Source of the DNA: Oceanospirillaceae bacterium
GTDB lineage: Bacteria > Pseudomonadota > Gammaproteobacteria > Pseudomonadales > Oceanobacteraceae
Length of the DNA stretch: 64,000 nucleotides
Reading direction: 5' to 3'
Assembly: GCA_002724925.1 (NCBI GenBank)
Contig: PBQA01000024.1
Coordinates: forward strand, 34,009 to 98,008
This document shows positions 20,298 to 28,903 of the stretch, piece by piece. Numbering within the stretch: the stretch's first letter is position 1; each line of letters opens with the position of its first letter. The position numbers were made by a program, and so were the translations under genes. Below the pieces are notes generated by a model. That model was given only the letters and a program-made list of their open reading frames with translations. It ran no database searches and was not told the DNA's origin.

Positions 20298-20637
20298 CCT
20301 GCTGCTCTCAGGCTCAGTAGGGTATTTGCTCTTATCGCTGGCCACCTCAGGCGCTTCGCAGACCCTATTGCTGTTTTCCGACAGAGAGGGCTCATACCCG
20401 GTCGGCTGCGCAATTTTAGCCCAAAGAGCGGTGCAAATCGATAGCAGAAGTCAGCGTTATATCGAATTACGCATACCATGCGTAATTGCGCGTAATTTCC
20501 AAAAAATCGAGTGGCGCCAGGGGTTTGCATTCGAAGTGGCTAAATTTGGGAGTTTTACCGGCCACCTAAAAACTTGTCTCGGATATTTTCAATAAAAACA
20601 GTAGGTTAGGCCAGCTTTGGTGAATTTTCCAGGATGA
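20298..20637. other. Non-coding stretch with candidate element end
   Basis: About 340 bp without a convincing gene. A frame at 20290-20595 encodes nothing recognisable. The stretch holds the palindrome at 20465-20487. Near its right end is CCAGCTTTGGTGAATTTTCC (20611-20630). Read inward from the helicase side (start GGGTCGGCCGTCATCC on the minus strand), this looks like a transposon terminal inverted repeat. Its left partner was not found. Confidence 0.4.
20465..20487. repeat. Perfect 10-bp inverted repeat with 3-bp centre
   Basis: AATTACGCAT (20465-20474), ACC, then ATGCGTAATT (20478-20487). A partial third copy, GCGTAATTT, follows at 20489-20497. This is the size and symmetry of a core site for a tyrosine recombinase, and it sits in the element's right part next to the KfrA/TnpT-like remnant. 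The recombination role is inference. Confidence 0.55.
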
Positions 20638-21093
20638 CGGCCGACCCTCTCTCTGGGACAAATTGGTGAAGCGGTTGCCTCAAGTCTCGCAGAGGCTGGA
20701 TACATCGAAACCCCAAGGAAACAGCTATTTGTAGAGCGAATAAAGCACGCAGATGGAACCTACTTTGTTGGAATGTTAGGTGGTACCTTTTATGAATCGT
20801 CTATGTTTTCTGATGCTTTAGCTGAGGTCGTCAGCCCAATTGATTCACCAAGGTACTTGATCAGACGAAAGGGTAGTTATGGCCGCTCTGACTTTCATGC
20901 AGTACCGCTGAAGCTGGCCTTGAATAAAAGTAATGCTGAGGCCTTTCATCGAAACTGGGAGCGGTATGTCGGGCCGGCAGAGTTAATCTATACCCGAAAC
21001 GCAGAGGGACGAAATGTCCTGGCGAAATCACGCCTTAAAGCGTTTTCATCGGCGTTTGCGCGGGAGGTTCGCCGGGAGGATCAGTGGCTTTGA
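20638..21093 (+). pseudogene. DEAD/DEAH-box helicase, C-terminal fragment
   Basis: The frame is open from about 20638 and reads LGQIGEAVASSLAEAGYIETPRK (split by me at the first codons), then FYESSMFSDALAEVV, PRYLIRRKGSYGRSDFHAVP and VGPAELIYTRNAEGRN, ending at 21093. There is no valid start codon at its beginning, and a stop lies at 20635. The residues resemble the C-terminus of the large DEAD/DEAH helicase whose start is at 8289; the central several hundred residues are absent from the window. Confidence 0.75.
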
Positions 21094-21106
21094 CTGCTGA
21101 CTCTGT

Positions 21107-21775
21107 TTAAAAGCCGGGCTCCAATTTGAACTCCATGCGCTCCCCCGTTGCTGGGTGACCAAAATCCAGCTCTTTCGCGTGCAAGCAAAGTCTTGGTTCT
21201 GACTCCGCAGCATCGCCTGCGTAAAGCGTATCGCCAACAATCGGGTGTCCGATCTGCTGCATATGCAGGCGTAACTGATGCGAACGACCGGTCTTCGGAA
21301 ACAGCGCGACGCGGGTATTACCGTTCTCCACAGAGAGTTTTTGCCAGCGTGTCAGTGCATAACGGCCGTCCGTGTGGCTGATCATCTGGCGTGGACGATT
21401 TGGCCAGTCGACGATGATGGGTAGGTTGATGCACCCCTGATTGCCGGATACTTCTCCCATCACGACCGCTTCGTAGACTTTGCGCGTGGTCTGGGCTTCA
21501 AACTGGCGCTGGACGGTATTCAGCGCTTTTTTGTCGCGGGCAAACACCAGAATGCCAGAGGTGTCCTGATCCAGCCGGTGAATCACCAGAATCTCGCCAT
21601 AGCGTTCCTCGAGTCGACTGACGCAGGAGTCCTTCAGGTACCGCCCCGGCACGCTTAGCAGGCCGGCAGGCTTGTTGACGACGATGATGTCGTCGTCGAT
21701 ATAGAGCGGCGGGATCAGGCCGTCGTTCGGTATGTGGCGGGTATCCCGCCGTGAGGTGTGCCGACCCTCAGTCAT
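21107..21775 (-). CDS. rluA: RluA-family pseudouridine synthase
   Basis: This 222-residue enzyme isomerises uridine to pseudouridine in RNA. The catalytic aspartate lies in HRLDQDTSG. The stretch LPIIVDWPNRPRQ closely parallels E. coli RluA, which modifies 23S rRNA U746 and tRNA U32, and GRSHQLRLHMQQIGHPIVGD is the other family motif. The length matches RluA. Its ATG overlaps the stop of trhP (4 bp), so both are one operon on the minus strand. Confidence 0.88.
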   Translation of the reverse strand: MTEGRHTSRRDTRHIPNDGLIPPLYIDDDIIVVNKPAGLLSVPGRYLKDSCVSRLEERYGEILVIHRLDQDTSGILVFARDKKALNTVQRQFEAQTTRKVYEAVVMGEVSGNQGCINLPIIVDWPNRPRQMISHTDGRYALTRWQKLSVENGNTRVALFPKTGRSHQLRLHMQQIGHPIVGDTLYAGDAAESEPRLCLHAKELDFGHPATGERMEFKLEPGF

Positions 21776-23151
21776 GATGTTGGCGTCACCTGTTCGGCGG
21801 CGATCACTGCGCTTTGGTCTGGAGCATCTGGGAGGTTGCGGATCAGCATGGCACGCTTCATCGGCAAGTGCTCAAGGCCGTCTGCCGGAAGGGTAACAAT
21901 AAAGCCGGAGCCCGGTGCGTCGTCGCGCGGATTGCCACCGGTGTCGCGGATATCATTCAACGTGTAAGTCACATTGCCCGCGGTGGTCATCAGCTCCACG
22001 GTGTCGCCGTTCTGGAAGCGGTTTTTCACTTCAATGGTCAGGCGTCCATCGCGAACGTCGGTCACCTGACCGACAAACTGTTGATGAACGGATGCCGAGT
22101 TGCCGCGTTCGTAGTTCTGGTATTCATCGTGCACATGGCGACGGAAGAACCCTTCGGTGTAACCGCGGTTTGACATGTTCTCAAGGGTATCCATCAGGCC
22201 TCGGTCAAAGCCTCTGCCTGCGACTGCGTCGTCAATGGCTTTGCGATACGCCTGTGCGGTCCGGGCGACGTAGTAATGCGACTTTGTACGACCTTCAATT
22301 TTCAGAGAGTGAACACCCAGCTCGACCAGCTTCTCGATATGCTGAATGGCGCGCAGGTCTTTCGAATTCATGATGTAGGTGCCGTGCTCGTCTTCGAACG
22401 CTGGCATGTATTCGTTAGGGCGGTTGCCTTCCTGCAGCAGGAATATCTTATCCGAGGTCGCACCGCGCCCGAGTGTTGGGTCGAACTCGTTCACCCCTTT
22501 CGGGATGACATCGCCACCGGCGGTTTCTTCTGCTTCGTGGGCGTCGTACTTCCAGCGGCAGGCGTTGGTGCAGGTGCCCTGATTGGGGTCGCGATGGTTC
22601 ATGTAGCCCGACAGCAGGCAGCGGCCTGAGTAGGCGATACAGAGTGCGCCATGAACGAAAACTTCGATTTCCATTTCTGGGCACTTTTCGCGGATTTCGG
22701 CAATTTCCTCGATGGAAAGCTCGCGCGAGAGAATGATCCGGCTGACGCCCTGACGACGCCAGAACTCGACGCTGGCCCAGTTAACGACGTTCGCCTGTAC
22801 CGACAGGTGAATCACCTGATCTGGCCACTTGTCTTTTACCATCATAATCAGGCCAGGGTCGGACATGATCAGCGCATCCGGCTTCATTTCAATGACGGGT
22901 TCAATATCGCGCATATAAGTCGCAATTTTTGAGTTGTGCGGGGCGATGTTGCTGGCGACGTAGAACTGCTTGCCCAGATTGTGGGCGTACTCAATGCCGG
23001 TGGCCAGATTCTCCATATTGAAGTCGTTGTTGCGTACGCGAAGGCTATAACGCGGCTGCCCGGCATAAACCGCATCTGCACCGTAGGCAAACGCGTATTT
23101 CATATTGTTCAGCGTACCTGCCGGAGAGAGCAGTTCTGGGGTGAAAGTCAT
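21772..23151 (-). CDS. trhP: tRNA uridine-34 hydroxylase TrhP (peptidase U32 family)
   Basis: This 459-residue protein is the YegQ/TrhP member of the U32 family, which with prephenate hydroxylates U34 of tRNAs on the way to (m)cmo5U. Visible features are the start ELLSPAGTLNNMKYAFAYGADAVY and the cysteine cluster CIAYSGRCLLSGY ... GTCTNACRW that binds an Fe-S cluster. It also has GVHSLKIEGRTKSHYYVARTAQ (two adjoining motifs). The length is normal. It forms an operon with rluA downstream. Confidence 0.92.
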   Translation of the reverse strand: MTFTPELLSPAGTLNNMKYAFAYGADAVYAGQPRYSLRVRNNDFNMENLATGIEYAHNLGKQFYVASNIAPHNSKIATYMRDIEPVIEMKPDALIMSDPGLIMMVKDKWPDQVIHLSVQANVVNWASVEFWRRQGVSRIILSRELSIEEIAEIREKCPEMEIEVFVHGALCIAYSGRCLLSGYMNHRDPNQGTCTNACRWKYDAHEAEETAGGDVIPKGVNEFDPTLGRGATSDKIFLLQEGNRPNEYMPAFEDEHGTYIMNSKDLRAIQHIEKLVELGVHSLKIEGRTKSHYYVARTAQAYRKAIDDAVAGRGFDRGLMDTLENMSNRGYTEGFFRRHVHDEYQNYERGNSASVHQQFVGQVTDVRDGRLTIEVKNRFQNGDTVELMTTAGNVTYTLNDIRDTGGNPRDDAPGSGFIVTLPADGLEHLPMKRAMLIRNLPDAPDQSAVIAAEQVTPTS

Positions 23152-23221
23152 GATGTAGCCTCCGCGGAAATTCGAGCGCGGAGACTAGCATAATTTGGCG
23201 TTTCTGGCAGCCGTCGCTGTA

Positions 23222-23752
23222 TCAGGCGGTCAGGCCGAAAGGCGAGATCTCTGTGTCTGCCAAAGTACGGAGTACGGTTGCAGAAACAGGCCGTTGTTTA
23301 ACATTGGCCAGTGTTGCCGTCCACTCGTTATCAAGGTCGCGCCAGTAGCTCGCCAGGCCTGCGCCATCACCGCCCAGTGCGTCGAGCTCCTGATGCAGTT
23401 CGTTGATGTTGCCTCGGATTAACGCAGTATCGTCGGAGTCTTCGTCGAAAAGGGCGGCAAAGGCAGTATGGGTCGCTGAGAATACCAGGGCGGCGATACG
23501 CCCATTGAGCGAGTCGGTGTTTTCGAACGTTGCTTCCCAGTCAGAAAATGCGTTGTAGAAGCGCTCAAGATTAGACTCTGACTTCAGGTCTCCACAGATA
23601 AAAGCCCGGAGTTTTGATGTTGCTTTTTTCCAATGCTCAAAGCTTGCGCCTGTCTCGCTTTCTTCGAGCGCTAAGTGCGGGGTGCAGCTATCGGCAAGTG
23701 CCAGGCACCAGGTGCTTCGAGCGATCGGGCTTAGAAGGTTATCGGATGACAC
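23222..23752 (-). CDS. Hypothetical protein
   Basis: This 176-residue soluble protein is acidic, mostly helical and has no signal peptide or membrane segment. I do not recognise any motif. It lies 70 bp upstream of trhP on the same strand and may be co-transcribed with it. Codon use looks like that of its chromosomal neighbours, so it is likely a resident gene of the lineage. Confidence 0.6.
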   Translation of the reverse strand: MSSDNLLSPIARSTWCLALADSCTPHLALEESETGASFEHWKKATSKLRAFICGDLKSESNLERFYNAFSDWEATFENTDSLNGRIAALVFSATHTAFAALFDEDSDDTALIRGNINELHQELDALGGDGAGLASYWRDLDNEWTATLANVKQRPVSATVLRTLADTEISPFGLTA

Positions 23753-23946
23753 GTATTAAACTCCGTGATCAATGGGTAGGTGCTTATTGTACAGAAAAAG
23801 TAGCAATGAGAGCTTGATCACATGGTCATGGTGAAGCATGTATGACAGTTCGCGTTTTACAAACTGGCATGGCATGTAGTCTTGACTTTGCATAAATCTC
23901 AGCGTTGTCTATTGTCTAATATGTGTACAGTGAAGCGGCAAGGCCT

Positions 23947-24330
23947 ATGAATACTGAGCTTACACTGGTAGATGTATCCGGCACACACCTATCAGTCGAT
24001 ATTAATCAGCTCACCCCGATGGGATTTGAGAGTGTGATCAGTCAGCGTGAACTCGCTGAGTTGAGGGATGAGAGTGGCCGGTTTCGGGAATTCGAAATGC
24101 AGTTGCGCGCGTCTAATGATGAACAGAATACCTACCTGGAAAGTCTTGGCGTCTGTCGTGTGCATTCAGTCAGGCGCATCTGTGCGGATAAGTCGGTATT
24201 GTGTCTGCGTTTTGAGGCATCACCCTGTGATGTATACAAGCGTCTGGCGGGCGCTGGCATAGGAAATATTAACATTCACCCGATGGGTGAGATGTGCGCA
24301 GATATTCCAGAAATCTTACGGCGTGCCTGA
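23947..24330 (+). CDS. Hypothetical protein
   Basis: From ATG 23947 the protein has 127 residues, soluble, with alternating strands. The stretch RVHSVRRICADKSVLCLRFE recalls the second half of a PilZ-like barrel, but the RxxxR and D-x-S-x-x-G motifs are missing, so I do not assign it. It overlaps the convergent yigZ gene by 15 bp at the 3' ends. The upstream frame extension to 23923 lacks an SD. Confidence 0.6.
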   Translation: MNTELTLVDVSGTHLSVDINQLTPMGFESVISQRELAELRDESGRFREFEMQLRASNDEQNTYLESLGVCRVHSVRRICADKSVLCLRFEASPCDVYKRLAGAGIGNINIHPMGEMCADIPEILRRA

Positions 24331-24927
24331 TGTTATTTCGAATAATCGGGCATCCCCGTGATTTCGCAGAAGGGTCTCCTGATCCTCTGTGACCGTTAGT
24401 GTAAGAGCAACCCCGGTTTCCGAATATTGCTCTTCCTCAACGGCGGCTCCGACTTCTATCGCTATATAGCGGGCCTGAGCTTCATTTTTGAAATCGCAGC
24501 GTATACATAGCGTCTTGACGGGGCGCCACTCCACCCAATTTTCTTTGCCAAAGCTCATGATCGCGTCCGACGCAGAACTGCCGTACGCGCGCTGAAGGCC
24601 GCCCATGCCCAGTTTAATACCACCGAAGTACCGGGTAATCAGAATTGCACAGTTGATTACGTTGTGGTGCTGCATCACTTTCAATATGGGTGGGCCACTG
24701 GTGCCGCCGGGCTCTCCATCATCACTGAACCCTTCGACTACCTGACCTTCCGGGTTTATGGCGCGAAAGCCATAACAGACATGATTAGCTTTGGGGTGGG
24801 CCTCCTTGAGGGCCTGCTGCCGTATCTTGGTAATCTCTGGGTCTGTGATCGGAAGTATTTCAGCGATAAATCGACTGTTTTTGACGTCTGTTTCGCAGCT
24901 GTGGCCGTTCAGTGGGAATACAAGCAT
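24316..24927 (-). CDS. yigZ: YigZ/IMPACT family protein
   Basis: This 203-residue protein belongs to the YigZ/IMPACT family: KNSRFIAEI near the start, HPKANHVCYGFR, FSDDGEPGGTSGPPILKVM and ITRYFGGIKLGMGGLQRAYG. The family's biochemical role is unsettled; it may bind RNA or ribosomes. It follows rlmG immediately on the minus strand (the stop of rlmG and the start share position 24927), so the two are co-translated. Confidence 0.9.
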   Translation of the reverse strand: MLVFPLNGHSCETDVKNSRFIAEILPITDPEITKIRQQALKEAHPKANHVCYGFRAINPEGQVVEGFSDDGEPGGTSGPPILKVMQHHNVINCAILITRYFGGIKLGMGGLQRAYGSSASDAIMSFGKENWVEWRPVKTLCIRCDFKNEAQARYIAIEVGAAVEEEQYSETGVALTLTVTEDQETLLRNHGDARLFEITSGTP

Positions 24928-26015
24928 TAGCGAACGCAGCGATAAATGTTGAAGCGTTTGTCGTCAGAAATAAGCGCTACGTCTTTAAATAGTCGCTTCA
25001 GTACTTTTGTGTACGGCAGGTGGCGGTTTGCAACGACAAGAAGCTCTCCGCCTTGGCGTAACTGATGGAAGCTCTCATGAAACATACTCTCTGCGATGGA
25101 GGTTAACTGTTTGTGGCCATCATGAAACGGGGGGTTGCAGATGACCATGTCGAGCGTTTCTTCCACGGAGGACAGGATATTGCCTTGTCGTACGTCTCCT
25201 CGCAGGTTGTTAGCCTGAAGATTTGATCTTGCTGCCAGTGTCGCCAGTTGAGAATCGTCGGTCGCTATCAGGGTTGCTTGCGGGTTACTTTTCGCTATAT
25301 GCGCCGAGAGTATGCCGTTGCCGCACCCAAGATCGCAGATGGTTCCGGTCTGCCCTGTCGGCAGGTGTTTAAGTAGGGCTCGCGCGCCGGGGTCGGGCCT
25401 GTCGCCGCAGAATACGCCCGCAGGTGCTGACAGAGAAAATCCAGAGATATCGTAGCGTCGGGTCACAGGGGCGACGTCAGAAAACTTACTGAGGCCGCGT
25501 AATTTGACTAGCCTCGCTTTGCGGACAACCGGCAGTTGTTCGTAATGCTCCGCCTTCTCCTCAAGCCAGTTCAATAGTGGAATAGGTATGTGCTTGGCCA
25601 TTCCGGCAAGAAGAATCGTGGCGTCTGGATATACTTTTGCCAGGTAGTAGAGCTGCGCAGATAGCTGCTCTTTCTGCTTGGGTATCCGGACCAGTACTTG
25701 AGTGTCTCGCGAACTCACATTGTCCAGACGGTCGGCATCTGAAAAATCTGGGTACTCCAGAAAAGTGGCTTCGGGCAGGCCGTTTTCGAGGCGATTCTGT
25801 TGCGTCGCTATTCGCGCACAAAAACTGTCATGCCATACCTGCGCTTCGGGGAATGCGCAGGACAGGGCACCGTACCGATCATTTAAAATTAGTCTGACTG
25901 GTGCATCAGACTCGTTGAGCATATATCCGTCAGCAGCATCCCAGGGCATGCTGATGTTTGCTGGCACTTCGGGATAGCAGCGAAGTGCCAGATCGGCTTC
26001 AGGCCAGTGGGGCAT
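24927..26015 (-). CDS. rlmG: 23S rRNA (guanine-1835-N2) methyltransferase RlmG
   Basis: This 362-residue protein has the RlmG/RsmC double-domain form. The degenerate N-terminal methyltransferase half has the LILNDRYGALSCAF signature. The active C-terminal half has a SAM-binding DLGCGNGILSAHIA and catalytic NPPF (CNPPFHDGHKQ), ending with VANRHLPYTKVLKRLF. E. coli RlmG (YgjO) has the same signatures and similar length (378). It methylates G1835 of 23S rRNA. Confidence 0.88.
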   Translation of the reverse strand: MPHWPEADLALRCYPEVPANISMPWDAADGYMLNESDAPVRLILNDRYGALSCAFPEAQVWHDSFCARIATQQNRLENGLPEATFLEYPDFSDADRLDNVSSRDTQVLVRIPKQKEQLSAQLYYLAKVYPDATILLAGMAKHIPIPLLNWLEEKAEHYEQLPVVRKARLVKLRGLSKFSDVAPVTRRYDISGFSLSAPAGVFCGDRPDPGARALLKHLPTGQTGTICDLGCGNGILSAHIAKSNPQATLIATDDSQLATLAARSNLQANNLRGDVRQGNILSSVEETLDMVICNPPFHDGHKQLTSIAESMFHESFHQLRQGGELLVVANRHLPYTKVLKRLFKDVALISDDKRFNIYRCVR

Positions 26016-26353
26016 CAGTACAGATCTTCGTCGCGCTTGTTGTTATCAAGTAGGCTGAGAAGGTCAGGGTCGCGCTCTCTCTTCTCTTCTTCACGCTTGT
26101 CTTCGCGATCTTTTTGCGAATCATTGCGCTGCGTGTTCTCTTTCTTGCGGGCGGCCGCCTCTTGATCCGCTTTCAGTTGCTTCTTTGCATCCGGATTGGA
26201 TTCAAGAAACTTCTCAAAAACAGATTTGTTCTTCTTGCTGGTGCGCTTGCCGCTTTGCCGATCGGTACCGGCCTCTCGCTTCAATTTCTTGATACTGCCG
26301 GTCTTCACCTGATGGATGCGAGACAGAGAGCGGGTCTTCTTTTTACGTGTCAT
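26015..26353 (-). CDS. Small basic, highly charged protein (possibly YihI-like)
   Basis: From ATG 26353 this is a 112-residue protein beginning MTRKKKTRSLSRI and rich in K, R, E, D and Q, probably largely disordered. It resembles the Der-GTPase-activator YihI in composition and in a basic N-terminus with an acidic tail (LLSLLDNN near the end), but the match is weak. Its last base is shared with the start of rlmG, indicating coupling. A ribosome-assembly role would fit with rlmG but is inference. Confidence 0.6.
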   Translation of the reverse strand: MTRKKKTRSLSRIHQVKTGSIKKLKREAGTDRQSGKRTSKKNKSVFEKFLESNPDAKKQLKADQEAAARKKENTQRNDSQKDREDKREEEKRERDPDLLSLLDNNKRDEDLY

Positions 26354-26429
26354 GGTGACTACTTCGAAAAAATGATGTCCCATTCTACCGGAGTCACATG
26401 CTGTTTTCATCGGGTGTATACTCCGCGTC

Positions 26430-27371
26430 ATGTATATCTCTCTGCTTATTCAAACTCTGTCCATCACAGCCCCGGTCGTCCTGCTTGTCGTGCTTGGGGT
26501 TTACTTACGTCACAAACAGCATATTGATGATGCCTTTGTGACTACCTCTTCACGGCTTGTCTTTAATGTGTCTCTGCCGGTACTTATGTTCCTGGCGATT
26601 GTGACAGCGGACATGTCAGTGTCCCAGCATTTACCACTGGTGTGGTTTTCGCTGGGGGCGGCGCTCGGCGCGTTCGCTCTTGTCTGGTGTGTATCAAGGT
26701 TTGTTCGTGTGCCTGCTGCGCGACACGGAGCCTTTGTTCAGGGGGCTTTTCGCTCTAATCTCGGTATTATCGGGCTGGCCCTCTGTCTTAATGCGTATCC
26801 GGAAGAGGGCGCAATACTGGGGGCGCTGGTACTGGCGGTCGTTACTCCGGTATACAATCTGCTTTCGGTGTGGGTGTTGGCGTCAGGGGATAAGGAAATC
26901 TCCTGGGGGCAGCAATTGATGACGACTCTCCGCAACCCTCTCATTATCGCCATAGGGCTGGCGAGCGTGGTTCGTCTGTCGGAACTTCTGCTTCCTCAGG
27001 TTCTTTTGCAGACGGGCGAAATCCTGGCAGGGCTGACGCTGCCATTGGCGTTGATCGGTATTGGTGCATCTCTGACAATGAGCAGGGCCCTGGTCGTCGA
27101 CCCTGTGGTTTGGCTTGCGGTAGCATTGAAACTTGTGATTCTGCCGTCCGTTGTTGTTTTTTCGGCCTTTAGTTTGGGGGTTAGTGGCGCTTCTCTGGGC
27201 GTTGTTGCGCTGATGTTTGCGTCCCCTACGGCTGCTGCTGCGTTTGTTATGGCTAAGAGCATGAATGCAGATGCTCGACTCACAGCCGATATTATTGCCT
27301 TGTCGACACTTGGGTCAGGTGTGACGGTGACGACGATTATCTATGTTCTGAATCTGTCGGGGCTGTTATAG
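26430..27371 (+). CDS. AEC family transporter
   Basis: This 313-residue inner-membrane protein has about ten hydrophobic segments in two halves and the features of the auxin efflux carrier family. These include a start like TLSITAPVVLLVVLGVYLRH (an opening helix), FVQGAFRSNLGIIGLAL in the middle and ASPTAAAAFVMAKSMNAD near the end. Bacterial members export small organic acids such as malate; the substrate here is not predictable. Confidence 0.85.
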   Translation: MYISLLIQTLSITAPVVLLVVLGVYLRHKQHIDDAFVTTSSRLVFNVSLPVLMFLAIVTADMSVSQHLPLVWFSLGAALGAFALVWCVSRFVRVPAARHGAFVQGAFRSNLGIIGLALCLNAYPEEGAILGALVLAVVTPVYNLLSVWVLASGDKEISWGQQLMTTLRNPLIIAIGLASVVRLSELLLPQVLLQTGEILAGLTLPLALIGIGASLTMSRALVVDPVVWLAVALKLVILPSVVVFSAFSLGVSGASLGVVALMFASPTAAAAFVMAKSMNADARLTADIIALSTLGSGVTVTTIIYVLNLSGLL

Positions 27372-27406
27372 TTGGCCGCTTCACAGAACCCTATTTTCGT
27401 ACGGAA

Positions 27407-28291
27407 ATGCCGAAAAAAGACTATCTCCTGATCTACGTATCCAGTCTGCCGGATGATGCTGCAGCGCGCTTCGAGGTGGATCGACATATCGCCCTGGCGG
27501 GTGCCGTCGGTTCCGGCCTTGCCTGGGATGGGCGTTACGCGCAGTACGATTGGGAGTTGGTAAAACGGCAGATTGCTCAAGCAGATACTTTTTTGCTGCT
27601 GCTTGGCGAAAGCTACGGTCCGACGACGCCGACGGGCATCAGCTTTCAGCATCGCGAGCTGGTGTATGCTCAATCCCTTCATAAACCGGTCTATTATCTG
27701 ATGCAGACTGGCATGGAAGGGAACCGCAGCAGCGACGTCAGACTGCAAGAGCTGCGACAGCAGGTCCGAAGTCAGGTCTCTGGCAAGATCTGGCACTTGC
27801 TGGATGAGCTGACTGTACACGTGAAAACCTTGCTCAAAAACTGGGATCGTGATGTTAGGGCGCTGACGGGCATGAGCGAAGAAAGCTCGACGGTGCAGCT
27901 ATCGACCCGCTCAATTCCCGCTAAGGTCACTCCTGTCGGGACGCCTCCCAGAAAAGACATTGAGCTGATTGCTCAAGCCAACGTTTATCGCGGCGGAAAT
28001 CTTGCACATCAGCTGATCAAAGTACCGATGAAGACAGACAGAATATGGCGCAGTATTTTGCCATTGTTGCGGCTTGGTGCCAGCGAAGATCGTCTGAGAG
28101 CGCACATGGAACAGGTACTGACGGCCGAAGTGAAGGCCAGATTGTTGTCTGACAACCCTGGAAGTCACGCGGTGGATGGTGTCAGGGTTGAGAGAAACCA
28201 GTTCAGACGCGTGCTGGATGATTGGTCTTCGGATGGTTACATAGAGCATGTCAGGCAGGGAGCACGCACTATCTGGTCACTCCCTTCCTAG
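27407..28291 (+). CDS. DUF4062-like domain protein
   Basis: This 294-residue soluble protein has an N-terminal domain like DUF4062: an early IYVSSLPDDAAARFEVDRH, then DWELVKRQIAQADTFLLLLGESYG, GISFQHRELVYAQSLHKPVYYL. This is a Rossmann-like, TIR/TPALS-like fold often at the front of NTPase defence or signalling proteins. Here it is followed instead by about 150 residues with a helical, possibly winged-helix, C-terminus (ERNQFRRVLDDWSSDGYIEHVRQGART as two helices). The role is unknown. It stands alone, convergent with the ArsR gene. Confidence 0.65.
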   Translation: MPKKDYLLIYVSSLPDDAAARFEVDRHIALAGAVGSGLAWDGRYAQYDWELVKRQIAQADTFLLLLGESYGPTTPTGISFQHRELVYAQSLHKPVYYLMQTGMEGNRSSDVRLQELRQQVRSQVSGKIWHLLDELTVHVKTLLKNWDRDVRALTGMSEESSTVQLSTRSIPAKVTPVGTPPRKDIELIAQANVYRGGNLAHQLIKVPMKTDRIWRSILPLLRLGASEDRLRAHMEQVLTAEVKARLLSDNPGSHAVDGVRVERNQFRRVLDDWSSDGYIEHVRQGARTIWSLPS

Positions 28292-28321
28292 TTTGAGGCC
28301 TGTTATCAGGCTAAGTGCTAA

Positions 28322-28687
28322 TCAGCTACCCAGAAGATTAGAGCGCTGCTCCCATTCCGTTTTCATGCTGTCGCAGACCGTGTTGCAGACATCAAATATA
28401 AACGGTGCGGCGATGCTGAAAAATGCCATGTTACCTTCCTGGCGGCGCTTCACAAGGCCGTGCGTGCGCAACGTAGACAGGTGTTTGGAAACGTTAGGCT
28501 GTGATGCGCCGGTATTTTCGACCAGTTCAGTGACTGATTTTTCGCCACTCTGAAGTTGATGAAGAATTTTCAGGCGCATTGGGTCTGAGAGGAGTCTGAA
28601 TCGCTGAGCAATCAGCTCTAGCATTTCATCTGACATGGGTTCAGCATTGCTCGGCTCTGCATTGTTCGACTCTGAATTCTTCAACAT
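28322..28687 (-). CDS. ArsR-type winged-helix regulator
   Basis: From ATG 28687 this is a 121-residue repressor-like protein with an ArsR helix-turn-helix (SVTELVENTGASQPNVSKHL, then HGLVKRRQEGN as the wing). It has no ELCVC-type metal site. Cysteines occur only in DVCNTVCD near the C-terminus, so it may be a redox or polysulfide sensor (SqrR/BigR-like) or not metal-responsive at all. The upstream frame to 28735 is rejected because the family starts near the MSDEM segment. Its target is not evident. Confidence 0.8.
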   Translation of the reverse strand: MLKNSESNNAEPSNAEPMSDEMLELIAQRFRLLSDPMRLKILHQLQSGEKSVTELVENTGASQPNVSKHLSTLRTHGLVKRRQEGNMAFFSIAAPFIFDVCNTVCDSMKTEWEQRSNLLGS

Positions 28688-28903
28688 GGTGTCTCGTACT
28701 CGGCGTTTCGTTTCAAAAGTAATTCTCAGTCTCATTATATATGATGCCCAGCGAATCGAATATAACTGTTAAGTTATTGTGTCATTCCATTTTGTAATCC
28801 TTTCCAAGCTTTCGGCTATAAGGACGAAAAGGGGGAGCTGTCGTGGTGGAAGTTACAGTCACTCTGTATACTTCGCACAATCATGATGAAAGGCTTTGTA
28901 TCA

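Noticed and set aside
20290..20595. 101-codon open frame after the KfrA-like remnant
   Set aside because: No recognisable motif, unusual composition, overlaps the palindrome and candidate element end, and starts inside the preceding frame.
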